Shown: in pieces, positions 1 to 9,735 of the stretch
Layout: every line of letters begins with the position of its first letter
Position numbering within the stretch: the stretch's first letter is position 1
NCBI GenBank assembly: GCA_036924085.1
Contig: JAVGWX010000013.1
Location: forward strand, 65,329,157-65,393,156
Reading direction: 5' to 3'
Origin: Ariolimax columbianus
Lineage: Eukaryota > Mollusca > Gastropoda > Stylommatophora > Arionidae
Length of the DNA stretch: 64,000 nt
Notes under the pieces: generated by a model
What the model was told of the DNA's origin: nothing
The model's input: only the letters and a program-made list of their open reading frames with translations
Database searches by the model: none
Position numbers and translations under genes: made by a program

Positions 1-176
1 TCCCTACTGATTTGTTTATCTACCCGGGCAGCAGACGGGTCTCTGACATCTGTAGTAGTCCGAACATTGTCCAAAGGATCTGTATGACAGCCTTGTGTAT
101 GCAGAGTCCCTGCACAGACTCTGGTCTGAGCAGAGGCTCTGCTTGCACCTTTACAAATTCTGTGTCATTTCAATCC

Positions 177-542
177 GAGATCAAGATACTGAGAGAGCAT
201 GCTGCTGCAGTCAGTGACACAAAGCTGACTGCTAGTACCAGGACCAGCGAACCACAGTTGCCAAGACCCTTCTCCCCCTCCACGCGGTAATCCTGGACAA
301 CTGTCTGCAACAGAGCAGACTGCCTAAGGAGATGGGATCGAATAGGGAAGGCTAAGCTGGTACTAAAAAATAAAATGTCTGCTGAACTCGGATGTGTCGG
401 ACCGAAAGGTGCAAATTTCACAGTCAACCTGGAAACTACAACACAACGCATTCTGTTCTCAGGAGTACATCGTGCTACTTCCAAAGCCCTAGTTCAGGGC
501 TTGGTAGATGTTGTTTGAGAATGAACGACGAAGAAGAAGAAA
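177..542 (+). mobile_element. SINE-B copy 1, full length
   Basis: This is a 366-bp short interspersed element bounded by a perfect 10-bp TSD, ATTTCAATCC, at 167-176 and 543-552. It starts GAGATCAAGATACTGAG, carries the central core GATGTGTCGGACCGAAAGG near 400 and ends in a (GAA)n tail. The same element recurs at 13453, 35187 and 37456. I see no clear tRNA A or B box in its head, so the promoter type is unknown. Confidence 0.85.
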
Positions 543-552
543 ATTTCAATCC

Positions 553-1059
553 TTCTGTGTAGCTCTGAAATTGGGTGGTCATGCAAAGATATCAGAAGTG
601 GTCTTGAAGGTTTACATATGTGTTGTCAGAGGCACATCCTTGAAATCCACTGGTATGACGTAGTTACCAACACTGAGTTCGTCCAGCAAACACATCTATG
701 ACGTAGTTACCAACATTGAGTTCGTCCTGCAAACACATCTAAAGAGCATCGTTTCTATGATTGACCATCGCTGTTCCTCTGTTTTCGATCACGTGACCCA
801 TTTCCCCCAGCCCACCAGATCTTGCACTTGGCTGTCAAAATCAAAGCTGGAAAAAGATCTTGTCCCACATCGAGGCACATTAAAAACACCTGCCTGCGAC
901 AAAAGGTTTGCATCCTATCCGAACAATACGTCTCATGGACCGCGACCGTCAATTGTGGTCATAGATGATCGACGTGATGGACCTTGTTCGCTGAAGCGGA
1001 TTATTATTATTTTATTTTTACTTGCTGTCCAAGTCCGGAGCACCACGTCAGACATTTAT
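553..1059. other. Unassigned stretch with a 43-bp tandem duplication
   Basis: Two head-to-tail 43-bp units lie at 654-696 and 697-739, differing at two positions. Each contains TATGACGTAGTTACC. The remainder to 1059, including a (TTA)n run at 1001-1015, matches no family I recognise and holds no convincing coding region. Confidence 0.5.
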
Positions 1060-1512
1060 AACTTAACATCTTTACTCTGGCTTAGAAGACTCTACTGAGT
1101 CTATATACAACCAGTTTTCTTGGAGGGTGGTTTTTACTGCTGTGTGAGTCCATCATAATAGACTCAGACACTGGAGTTAAGTAGACCCGCAGTCAGTTAG
1201 GCGCCATCTATACCTGCTCTTAACAGACCACCTGAAGAAAGGTACAAATAACTTGGGTACATTTTTAATTTTAATTTTGTCCAGGCAGCGGCCGTTGAGC
1301 ATTCACTTTTCAATTTCCAAGTGCCAAAGAATTTTTAACGTGCTCGACACTGAACATAGGAGTCCGATCTCACTACCCAGAGATCAGGGGAATTATTACC
1401 AGATGATCCACGTGAAAAAAATCCCGGCCTCCGCCGTAATTCAAACACGTGTCCTCCGGCACTCGAGGTGTACACCTTACCTCGAGACCACCGAGGTCCC
1501 CCCGCCCCCACC
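1060..1512 (-). mobile_element. SINE-F copy 1 (tRNA-derived, CR1-like tail)
   Basis: Read on the minus strand, the head at about 1512-1445 is tRNA-like. It has an A-box-like TGGTCTCGAGGTAAGG and a B-box-like GTGTTTGAATT. A body with GACCCGCAGTC-type sequence follows, then a 3' end at 1110-1060 that repeats the stem-loop ending the CR1-like LINE of this window. The copy at 14922-15577 shows the same order, which supports one composite element. Confidence 0.75.
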
Positions 1513-1599
1513 TATTATGTATCCAGTGTTCAGCCACGCAGATTGCTTTTGTTTTTCCCCAACATATCTTTCATAAAGAATATTCCAAGAAGCTTTAGA

Positions 1600-2084
1600 C
1601 AGATCATCAGGTGGTCTGGGTTTTATGTTGCTCTGCAGTCCCATGTCTCATCAACCCTGTATTTACACCTTAAAGGCAAGAAACTAGCCAGGCAGAGTAA
1701 CCAGTTTTTAGGGTAAAAATTCCATATTATGCTATAGAAATGGCTAAACATGGGTATTTGAATATAAAAATAGACTTCACTTCTGCTCGCTTTGATTTCA
1801 AGTGAAAAAATGACTTGTTTTGTTTTGAAGTGAATTTTGAAACAATTTATTCACTCAGATTAGAAAATTAATCACATTACTGAGGGTGATAAAATTAAGT
1901 TGTTGCAACGGATTTTCTGAGGTAGATATGTTTAGTTTGTTTATATAGATGTAATAAATACGTTTGTAGTGGAAACTTACTGATATGTCAATATTGCAAA
2001 ACTTCATTATCCGTTCTTTGTGGCAATTTCAAAAATTGTCAGTGGATGCAATACCTCCTAAATAATTGTGCTATTTTTCATAAT
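1600..2084. other. AT-rich stretch, nothing recognised
   Basis: No gene, terminal repeat or family similarity is visible. The stretch is AT-rich with frequent stops in all frames. Confidence 0.4.
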
Positions 2085-2695
2085 TTTCACCATCTTCTTG
2101 TATTTCAGAAACTAACACACACACACAACAAAAACAATAACACTAACAAGTTCTGTATTAATGTAAGTCTCTCGTCTTGTCTTTCCCGTACCCTCAGAAA
2201 GGTCGAGACTTGTGAGTGATGTATCTTGGGCATGTTCCTTGCCAGGGGGCGCTCAATCCTCTCCAGGGCAGTGTGCGATTCATTGTTGTTCTGTGTGAAG
2301 TCGTTTTGGTATCGCCTCATGCCACTGCCTCATGAACAAATTCACGCCATTTTTTGTCTGTCCAGCGCCATAATTTCACCGTCCTCCAGGGACTTTTAGT
2401 CCATTTCCAAATATCATCTGTCCAGGGTTTCTTGAGGCTGCCTCATTTTCTCTTTCCGGAGATTGTTCCTCTGAGTACTTTGTTTGGTAGCCCACTCGAT
2501 CGTAATACATGGCTGTACCATTAAAGCTTTCATGTCTTTACTACTGGTAGGAGATCTTGATAAGGTATGTGTCTACACACAACAAAATCATATCTATAGA
2601 CTAACAAATAAAAAAATGTTAACGGCTCTCAAAGTCAACAACCTAATTAAAACGTGATGTGCTGAAAAATAATGCTGCTGTACCAAAAATTGCGT
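2085..2695 (-). repeat. Repeat K, minus copy split by a LINE fragment
   Basis: The segments 2085-2165 and 2570-2695, read on the minus strand, together match the plus-strand repeat at 3180-3420 and the one at 63800-64000. Shared blocks include the minus reading of GTTGACTTTGAG and AATAAAGAACTTGTT-like sequence. About 400 bp lie between the two halves. The sequences at the junctions (ATGTAAGTCTC and GTATGTGTCT) could be a decayed TSD. Confidence 0.6.
2166..2566 (-). mobile_element. Probable LINE reverse-transcriptase C-terminal remnant
   Basis: The minus-strand translation contains, across stops, a pattern like the C-terminal tail of LINE reverse transcriptases: basic stretches around RKEKMRQPQETLDR and then ALDRQKW-like residues. 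It sits inside repeat K as an insertion. The assignment rests on a weak, degenerate match. Confidence 0.35.
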
Positions 2696-3179
2696 CACTT
2701 TTTAGTGCTGGTTGGTAAATGTTAATTATATTTAAGTGAGGAAGATCTGCACTACCATACGCTGCACTCTCTCACACTGAGCTACCTTAACCCAGTGGCA
2801 GGATGTGGCGAGGCGACTGAAAATAGTATGGGTTGCATATTTATTTTTCCCGGGTTTACTCCTGGGTCTACTATGGCCAAGTTAAATGGCCAAATTTTAT
2901 TATTATTCTAATTTCATTAGCACAATATGTACATGGAACCTCCAAGTTTATAGTCCATCTCTGATAGGACTAGGCCTAACCTCTAGTTGAGATCATGGGC
3001 CACTTGATGCAGGATTTGAACTCTCTCACCGTTTTGTGCTTTCATTCGTTCGTTTGAGAGGTGAGCACCTTACCTCCCAACTAATAACAATAATATAAAA
3101 CAGGTACATATCCAGGCAATCAACACAATCAAGACTAATTTAACCTTAGCCACCCTCCATTAAAAATTACGCAAATTCT
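2696..3179. other. Spacer with tRNA-like SINE fragments
   Basis: This is the spacer between the inverted copies of repeat K. On the minus strand near 2755-2800 a run GGTAGCTCAGTGTGAGAG resembles a tRNA A box. At 2996-3090 GAGGTAAGGTGCTCACC with AGAGTTCAAATCC resembles an A box plus B box of a tRNA-derived SINE. Both are fragments. Confidence 0.4.
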
Positions 3180-3420
3180 TCTGCAGCTGCATTATTTTTC
3201 AGTGTGTCATGTTTTTCTAGGTTGTTCACTTTGAGATCCTGTATCTTTTTGTTTGTTGTTGTATAGATATGATTTGTTTGTGTGTAGAGACATATATGAA
3301 TAAAGAACTTGTTGTTATTGTTTTTGTTATGTGTGTGATAGTTTCTGAGATACAAGAAGATGAAGGTGACAGTTTCTAAAAACAGTACAAACATATAGAC
3401 TCGCCTGCTTTCAGAAAAGA
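3180..3420 (+). repeat. Repeat K, plus copy
   Basis: This copy is inverted relative to 2085-2695 and matches 63800-64000 along its length. Landmarks are GTTGTTCACTTTGAG, GTGTAGAGACATATAT and AATAAAGAACTTGTTG, followed by AGATGAAGGTGACAG. No coding potential is visible and the class is unknown. Confidence 0.65.
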
Positions 3421-4160
3421 AAAAAAAATCCAGCCGATAACGGATAATCAATGTTTACAAATGGTCATATCTGTCAGTTTCCAATATAAACATAATCATT
3501 GCATCTACTTAAACAATCTAAACAGATCTACCTCAGAAAAATATGTTGCAAAAACTTCCCCATTCTCAATAATGGGGGAAATCTTCAAATTCACGTGAAA
3601 AGCATAAGAAAACATTTTCAAAAGTCTAACACAAATGTCAAAATTGCCATTGTTTTGAAACCCGACATGACGGAAGTCGAACTCTCTACAATCAAATGAG
3701 CAGTATGTTCAGATGATTTCTACATAACCGGTTTGATTTTAGATGATTAGAACGGCTGTGGCTTTGTACGCCACGTTGCGGCAACTTTCGTAATGCAACT
3801 TACTCTGTTTGTCACTTTGCAGCGACAGGTGTGCTGTAAACGTCAGGATACTCCAAAGGGATGAAGAGAGAGTGGTCTTCATCACCTGTGATGGATGAAC
3901 AAATAAAAACAAATCTGCAATGGATCCATTTTACATGTACTCACCCCTTAAAGCCTGAAATGTTGATATACAGACAAATCCTTGGCTGATCCAGATGCAG
4001 ACGGCACTGTAGGCCTGCCCCCATAGTAATGCTGGGATAGTCAAGATATGCCACATACTTGCAATGATGACAGCTTTTGTAATCTGGTGGGTGCTGGGTG
4101 GTGTGAGGTAAGAGTTATGGGATGGTATAAGATAATTGTTACATGAGAACAACTGCAGAA
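3421..4160. other. Unassigned, no gene seen
   Basis: Only short frames are present. I see no family match, apart from a faint resemblance of the CATCACCTGTGATGGATG block near 3879 to 47655. Confidence 0.35.
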
Positions 4161-4185
4161 CCATGAATGAATCTGCAGGAGGAAG

Positions 4186-5100
4186 CTAGATTAATTTGAT
4201 GGAGGATGATAGAATGATATGGTGGTGGAATAATTTGATGGAAGATGAAGAAAGGTAGGTTCAATTGATGAAGGTAGGTTAATCAATTTGATGGGAGAAC
4301 AGAGGAAAGTATAATAATATAATGAAAAAAAGTATGGATGGTTGAGAAAGGCAGATTTTTTATGATGAATGGAGAAAAGTAGATTAATCTGATAACTTAA
4401 CGTCTTTATACTGGTTTAGAAGACTCTGCAGAGTCTGTATACAACCACTTCCATTTACATCACCTTCCTCTAGAAGCTGTACGCATCCAATCTGTTCTTA
4501 AAAGCATTGACCGTCCCAGCCTCCACCACCTCACTTAGCAATGCATTCCAAGCATTCACTACTCTCTGGCTAAAGAAATACTTCCTAATATCTAATCTGG
4601 ACCTCTCCTTAGTCAACTTGTAGCTGTGCCCTCTTGTCCTTGTTGGTGGTTGTACTTTAAAAAACTTGTTATAGTCTACTTTATCCATTCCCATTCCTCT
4701 GATCATCTTATACACCTGTATTAAGTCACCACGAATTCTTCTCTCTTCTAGACATTGTAGGCCGGTTCTTTTTAATCTTTCTTCATAACTGTAATGATGA
4801 AGGACGCTAGTAATTTGATGGGTTATAAAAGATGATATATTCATTTACTGGATGATGGGAGAATGATATGGTGGTGGATTAATTTGATGGAAGATGAAGG
4901 AAGGTATATTTAATTGATGGAGGTAGGTAGATCAATTAGATGGGGAGGACAGAGAAAAATACATTAATTTAATGAAGAAAGGCAGATTAATATGATGCAT
5001 GATTCAGAAAGGCAGATTTTTTTATGAGGAATGGAGAAAAGTAGATTAATCTGATGGAGGAAGCTAGATTAATTTGATGAGAAAAGATAGACTATTTGAA
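4186..5100 (+). repeat. Degenerate GATGGA-type satellite with a ~200-bp higher-order duplication
   Basis: The sequence is built from variants of TTTGATGGAGGATG and AAAGGCAGATT. The blocks at 4195-4388 and 4850-5060 align over about 200 bp in the same order (GAATGATATGGTGG, then GGAGAAAAGTAGATTAATC). They are separated by a CR1-like insertion at 4391-4806. Confidence 0.65.
4391..4806 (-). mobile_element. CR1-like LINE, 3' fragment
   Basis: The minus-strand frame starting near 4800 encodes the C-terminal end of a CR1-like reverse transcriptase: SYEERLKRTGLQCLEER, then [26 protein letters not shown], and a VVNAWNALLSEVVEAG block. It ends with the family stem-loop (CTGGTT...AACCAG) and a TTAAG-type terminus at 4391. 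The copy is truncated at its 5' end and splits the GATGGA satellite. Confidence 0.85.
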
Positions 5101-5206
5101 TGGAGAATAAATGTAATCAAGCAAGTATCAGAATAATGTGCTGTTGTCAAATGCTCACAATGAGCAACTTTACTCTATTGTGTGCTGTGGAAAGGTTATT
5201 AGGTGT

Positions 5207-5308
5207 CAGGTTGTAGTAGCTTTCTTCACATCCTGAGTGTGCTGATGAAGGTGGGCCAGGGTCATTCAGGCAGTTGTGCAATGCTTAGCTTCATCTGTGT
5301 GTGAATCA
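5207..5308 (-). mobile_element. SINE-D 3'-half fragment
   Basis: The minus-strand sequence contains GATGAAGC, then CTTCATCAGCACACTC and GGATGTGAAGAAAG, matching SINE-D copies at 24296, 38735, 40895 and 49725. The tail is missing and the fragment abuts repeat H. Confidence 0.65.
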
Positions 5309-5314
5309 CTACTT

Positions 5315-5822
5315 CAGAGAGCGGCAAAAATGGCACCCTACCAGCTGCAGTTCTACATTGCTCTGGTGTTTTAGTTCATTATGGATGCCGCCAGAGTCAC
5401 GGATTTGCCTGGAATTCACACTAGCCAACGATTTACACTTGAATTCATGGAAATGTGTCGATGTTCTGCATTTGGACTGCCTAATTTGTTTGTTTTTGTG
5501 TTTTAGCCTGGACATCGGCTATATGAATTTGCACTAAGCTTAAATCTGTGTCTAGTTCACACTGCTGAACTTCACAAAATTGGCGCCCCTCACCCTAGCT
5601 GCAGACAGCGTCGGTTTTGGTGTGACTGTGAAATTTAGACACGACTATAATGGTCTAGAGCACGGCCCGGGAGAGATGAACACATCATTCCCACACTGAG
5701 TGATGTTCCTATGACCTCTTGCAGTTATGGGAAAGGCACGACACACAACGATATATGTCATCCCGCTCCGCTGCCTTGCGGGATACCTGTTTACGAGAAA
5801 GGCTTTGGGAGTAAATCCAAGT
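5315..5822. repeat. Repeat H copy 1 (unclassified, ~510 bp)
   Basis: This copy aligns through most of its length with 46940-47450 and in its first part with 38022-38205. Landmarks in order are CACGGATTTGCCTGGAATTCAC, ATCGGCTATATGAAT, AAATTTAGACACGACTATAATGG and TGCCTTGCGGGATACCTG-like sequence. No long open frame, terminal inverted repeat or tRNA-like head is visible. Confidence 0.65.
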
Positions 5823-6142
5823 GAAAAGCACAAGGTGCTTGGGTTGAGGAGAAAGAGATGGACGAGATGAAGAGTGAGTAAAAATTGTGATGGGGATGTG
5901 AAGCAGGGGAGGGGTGCAAGAAAGGGAAGAACATTTCATTGTATAACTAACTGCTGTAGCTTTTTTTTCATGTTGTACATTTTGACTGAGGGACAGATGT
6001 TCTGCCCGGATCTGCTAGTAAATACCTGATTGCTCTAAGATTTCTCTGCTGCCATACACTTCTTAGAGCATAAACTGTGAGCACTGATAGTAGTAAGACT
6101 AGGAGTTCTGTAATAGAAAAAAAGTTGACAAAGTCAAGCTAG
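5823..6142. other. Unassigned
   Basis: No gene or recognised repeat is visible between repeat H and the mariner element. Confidence 0.35.
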
Positions 6143-6144
6143 TA

Positions 6145-6926
6145 TGAGGTATGTTCAACTGAAACCCGCCCCAGCAAATTTATTACAAACAAATGAAAAG
6201 AACATCAGCAGGTGTGGCCGAATTGACAAAGCAATTGTTAGGTAGCAAGCATGTACCCCGGTTCGTTAGAAAAAGTAGCCTTAGGCATTCAGACATGCAT
6301 CCCACTGCTTGGGTAGATGTCAGATGTTGTTCAAACTCTACCCCATGCGTTCTTCCTTATTGTGGTCGATCAGCATCCATGGGACCTAATGTGGACACAC
6401 CTTCCGATACTTCAGTTTCTTGCTAACCACCATTTGAACTGTCCCTAGTGACACAGCAAATTCCAATGCCAGCAAACGTAAGCTCTGGCAACGGTCCGCC
6501 CGAATTGCTGCATTAATTTTGGTGATTCCATCTTCTGATGCAACAATATGCGCCTGACCTGGTCCCGAAAGATCTTTCGTTAACTCATATCCTTCTGTAA
6601 ACATCGTTGTCCAGTTCTTCACTGTTGTCTTCGATATACTTTTGTCACCATACACTGCCTGCATTCTGTGATGAATGTCAACTGGTCGACATTCTTCAGC
6701 TGTTAGAAACCGTATCACCACTCGCTTATCAACTCTGGACGGATTCCATATCACAATCGCCATGTTTTCAACGGTCTGCTGAGGAAACTTTGAGTCAGAG
6801 GATAATTAAATTGCGCAAACTTGACGGTTGGTATGTGCTGTATACATCAGAAGTGACGTTATCCTGTGCATCGTACATATGTTCACTTGGTGCAGTTAGG
6901 TCCGGTTTCATTTGAACACGCCTCGT
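6145..6926 (-). mobile_element. Mariner-like DNA transposon, internally deleted
   Basis: Imperfect terminal inverted repeats lie at 6146-6170 (GAGGTATGTTCAACTGAAACC) and at 6898-6926. On the minus strand the latter reads ACGAGGCGTGTTCAAATG, typical of mariner ends. A TA dinucleotide precedes the left end. The element is about 780 bp, well short of a full mariner of roughly 1.3 kb, because the catalytic centre is missing. Confidence 0.85.
6386..6763 (-). pseudogene. Mariner transposase, N-terminal domain plus C-terminal scrap
   Basis: From the ATG at 6763 the frame encodes a mariner N-terminal helix-turn-helix region: RVVIRFLTAEECRPVDIHHRM, then SKTTVKNW and, after a linker, SLRLLALEFAVSLGTV (second helix-turn-helix) and KYRKVCPH. 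Downstream, toward 6190, out-of-frame and stop-containing sequence resembles only the extreme C-terminus (KQWDACLN followed by GYFF). The DD34D catalytic block normally lying between them is absent, so no active enzyme can be made. Confidence 0.85.
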
Positions 6927-7098
6927 CTGTTAAACGAGTGCAGATAAATGCTTGTTTTATGCTCGTTGTCACGGACAAACATTCTTTGTTTACAACTCGC
7001 TGCCTCAAAGTTTTCATATATTCCGTTCATTTGGATCCCAGTAGCCCATGAGCAAATAAATGTAAGCAGGGCCTAACATAGCCAAAGCGATCCAGTCT

Positions 7099-7780
7099 GT
7101 GGTTGAAAATGAAGAACCTTGTAAAAAGGCTGCAACTCTTAAATTGTTATCACAATGTCACCTGTGTGAAATGACGTTTTTGAGGAATGTAATCGGTGTT
7201 ACCAGGAGAGACAGAATGCGAAACGACGACATTCGAAGTATGGTCGGCACTACATCTTGTGCCGAATACATTTTCAGGCAGAAAATAAGTTGGTTTAGTC
7301 ATCTCATGAGAATGGGGACGGCGTGGCCTAGTGGTTAAGTGGCACGGCTCACAACCAGAAGGTGCTGGGTTCGATCCCCATCACAGCACCAGCCGTTACC
7401 CCGGGGAAGCAAACCCTTAGAAAATGCAGGAGGAAGCAGACCCTTACATAAAATGCATGCTGAAGTCGGATGCACTGGGCCGACAGGCGCAAAATAAAAA
7501 TCACAGTGTAACGCACACACGCCTTGGGGAATAGATAAATAAGGCGAACGCAAAAAAAAAAAAAAAAATCTCATGAGAATGCACCCTGATCAACTTCCAC
7601 TGATGGCTTATAACACTGGTAGATCTTGGTTCAGGGCAAAGGGGCGGCGCGAGGTAGGTGGATAGATGACATTACAATGACTGTGCAGTGACACTGGCTC
7701 ACATTGACCAATGCAACGCACTTGACGCAGGATAGAAGACTTAAGTTTACCACGACGCTCAATGCCACAAGTGGAAAGAA
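7099..7780 (+). mobile_element. LINE reverse-transcriptase C-terminal fragment split by SINE-A
   Basis: Frames at 7160-7314 and 7568-7660 form one C-terminal tail of a non-LTR reverse transcriptase: FLRNVIGVTRRDRMRNDDIR, then CAEYIFRQKISWFSHLMRM and, after the SINE, LMRMHPDQLPLMAYNT. It carries stops and an insertion. A related fragment lies on the minus strand at 50030-50290. Confidence 0.75.
7315..7567 (+). mobile_element. SINE-A copy 1 (tRNA-derived), perfect 14-bp TSD
   Basis: The tRNA-like head has an A box GTGGCCTAGTGGTTAAGTGG and a B box GGGTTCGATCCCC. The body includes CTGAAGTCGGATGCACTGGGCC and GACAGGCGCAAAAT, and the tail is poly-A. The TSD ATCTCATGAGAATG flanks it exactly at 7301-7314 and 7568-7581. 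It inserted into a LINE remnant and is the most intact SINE-A here. Confidence 0.92.
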
Positions 7781-8074
7781 AACTAATTAACTAACTAACG
7801 TCACCTGTTGCAGCAATAATGAAGTTCAGATATAGTTCCAGTCCAATATAAGCATAATTGATGGGTTCAGAGTCTGATCGCCAGATTGAAAGTTTGGCTT
7901 GTTGTACAACCAACTTGGTGAATGCATCACACACCCACAGAAGTAATACTAGCTTCCAGTGTGACTGAAACAATACAATTGGCACTATATTAATAAACAT
8001 GCATCATTATGTGGATCCAAGTGTAGATCCGTGTGATAATTCAATCAATTAATCAAAGCTGGTGGCTCTTCTCA
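7781..8074. other. Unassigned
   Basis: No gene or known repeat is visible in this stretch. Confidence 0.3.
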
Positions 8075-8800
8075 ATGCACAGGTCGTTGACAACATCTTA
8101 CCAGCATAAACGACCCTGGGCTGGTCTTCCTGCACATGATGTTGTTTATAAAGAAAGTACAGGTGGGCAGACCATGTGGTACGCCTGCCAGACAATAGAT
8201 GGACATGTACAATGACGTCATGATGGCCCTTCACCTACAATTGTTGACCCGAAAATAAAAAAGTGAAGTGGAGGAAAGACTCCGAAAAACCGGCCTACAG
8301 TGTCTAGAAGAGAGAAGAATTTGTGGTATACAGTTTTATAAGATGATCAGAGGAATGGATAAATTAGACTATAACAAGTTTTTTTTAAAATACAGCCACC
8401 CACAATAACAAGAGGGCATAGCTACAAGTTAACTAAAGAGAGGTCCAGATTAGATATTAGGAAATATTTTTTTAGTCAGAGAGTGGTGTCTGCTTGGAAT
8501 GCATTGCCAGGGGAGGTAGTAGAGGCAGGGACAGTTAATGCATTTAAGAATAAATTGGATGCACATAGCTTTTAGAGCAAGGTGATGTAAATGTAACTGG
8601 TTGAATACAGACTCTGCAGGGTCTTCTAAACCAGTATATAGACGTTAAGTTAAGTTAATTTAAGTTAAGTTAAGTACAACAAAACTTTGGTCTGTCATGG
8701 TGCTCCAAGGCAAAAGACATAGATGAGTTTAGATGACAACTGGCTACCTGGCATAGGGCTCATGCTGTGCCTAAATGAACACCAGGATTACAGTACCAAT
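8075..8800 (+). mobile_element. LINE reverse-transcriptase tail split by a CR1-like copy
   Basis: The first part (8075-8261) encodes RWADHVVRLPDNRWT. The second (8690-8800) continues with GLSWCSKAKDIDEFR and HRAHAVPK. The same two blocks occur at 41925-42150 and 42318-42400, again split by an unrelated insertion, which confirms that they belong together. Stops show it is dead. Confidence 0.65.
8262..8680 (+). mobile_element. CR1-like LINE, 3' fragment
   Basis: The frame reads EERLRKTGLQCLEERRICG, then a frameshifted [19 protein letters not shown] block and [18 protein letters not shown]. It ends with the stem-loop and several TTAAG repeats at 8645-8675. It is truncated at the 5' end and nested in an older LINE. 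Confidence 0.85.
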
Positions 8801-8809
8801 CAAAGAGGT

Positions 8810-9723
8810 GAGGGTTCTGAAGGGCAAAGGTTGATAAAAACATTTAAATACGGTTGTAAAGAGGGTTTTATTTTGTGTCTATTCCAGTGTGGTCTCTGAG
8901 CTTTTACATATACATGTTTTTTGTAGACTAAATAGTAGGAAATCTTGAGAAGAAGTTAGTGCTGGACAGCTCACATACTGCTAGAATCACTAGGCCATCT
9001 CTGTCATAGAGCACATAGTGAATAGCAAGTAAAGGAAGGCCAAATAACTCATGGAGAAGAGCCCTAGTAGCTGATACAAGGAGAACAGGGAGAAGCTACA
9101 AAGAACTGTGGAATATAGCACAGGACAGGTCTGAAGAAGGTTGGTTGGTGACATATGCACCCCAAGGTGATAAGGTCGAAGAAGAAATAGCAATTACATG
9201 CAAAATAGGACATTAAGAAGGTTTGCACAACACATGTAGCATCTCACCAATTTTCAGATAAGTGCATTGTTGGGCTGGTGAGTCTGTGGATATTTTTCCA
9301 ACCCCAGGCAGAAGCCAGAAATGTACTGTCCTGACATTAAATAATTGAGGGGGTGCATTAGCAACGCTCCAAGTTACTAAAGCCACGGTAGGGTTCACTG
9401 CGCCCATTCCCCGCCACCAATTGTCTACTGGTTAGGCCGAGTTCTCCTAAGCTCCAGACCTGAAACCAAAAGTTCCATACAATTGGATCGTCACGTCCTG
9501 GGCCACTGTGCCTTTACGATTGACCTTGAGTGTCGCGGTGCAATGAATGCAGGTTCTCTTTTCCCAGGTCTGTTCAACATGATGTAGGTTCCTTCCTTAC
9601 CACAGAGGGTGCATACGTATTGTCCAATAGGAGATATTTGTACAGTTGGGTTACTGGCAAGGTTTTAAGAATAAATTCCTTATTATATAGTACCTCATCT
9701 ACTAAGTTATACTGTAGCGTGTT
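8810..9723. other. Unassigned target DNA of the LINE-A insertion
   Basis: No convincing gene is visible. A GAAGAAGAAATAG run near 9180 could be the tail of an older LINE. The sequence next to 9724 was the insertion target of the LINE that follows. Confidence 0.35.
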
Positions 9724-9735
9724 AGTTCTGATAGG

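Noticed and set aside
7321..7392. Functional tRNA gene
   Set aside because: A and B boxes are present, but the sequence continues into a SINE body with TSDs and cannot form a standard tRNA cloverleaf. The same judgement applies to the heads at 43221, 45749 and 51396.
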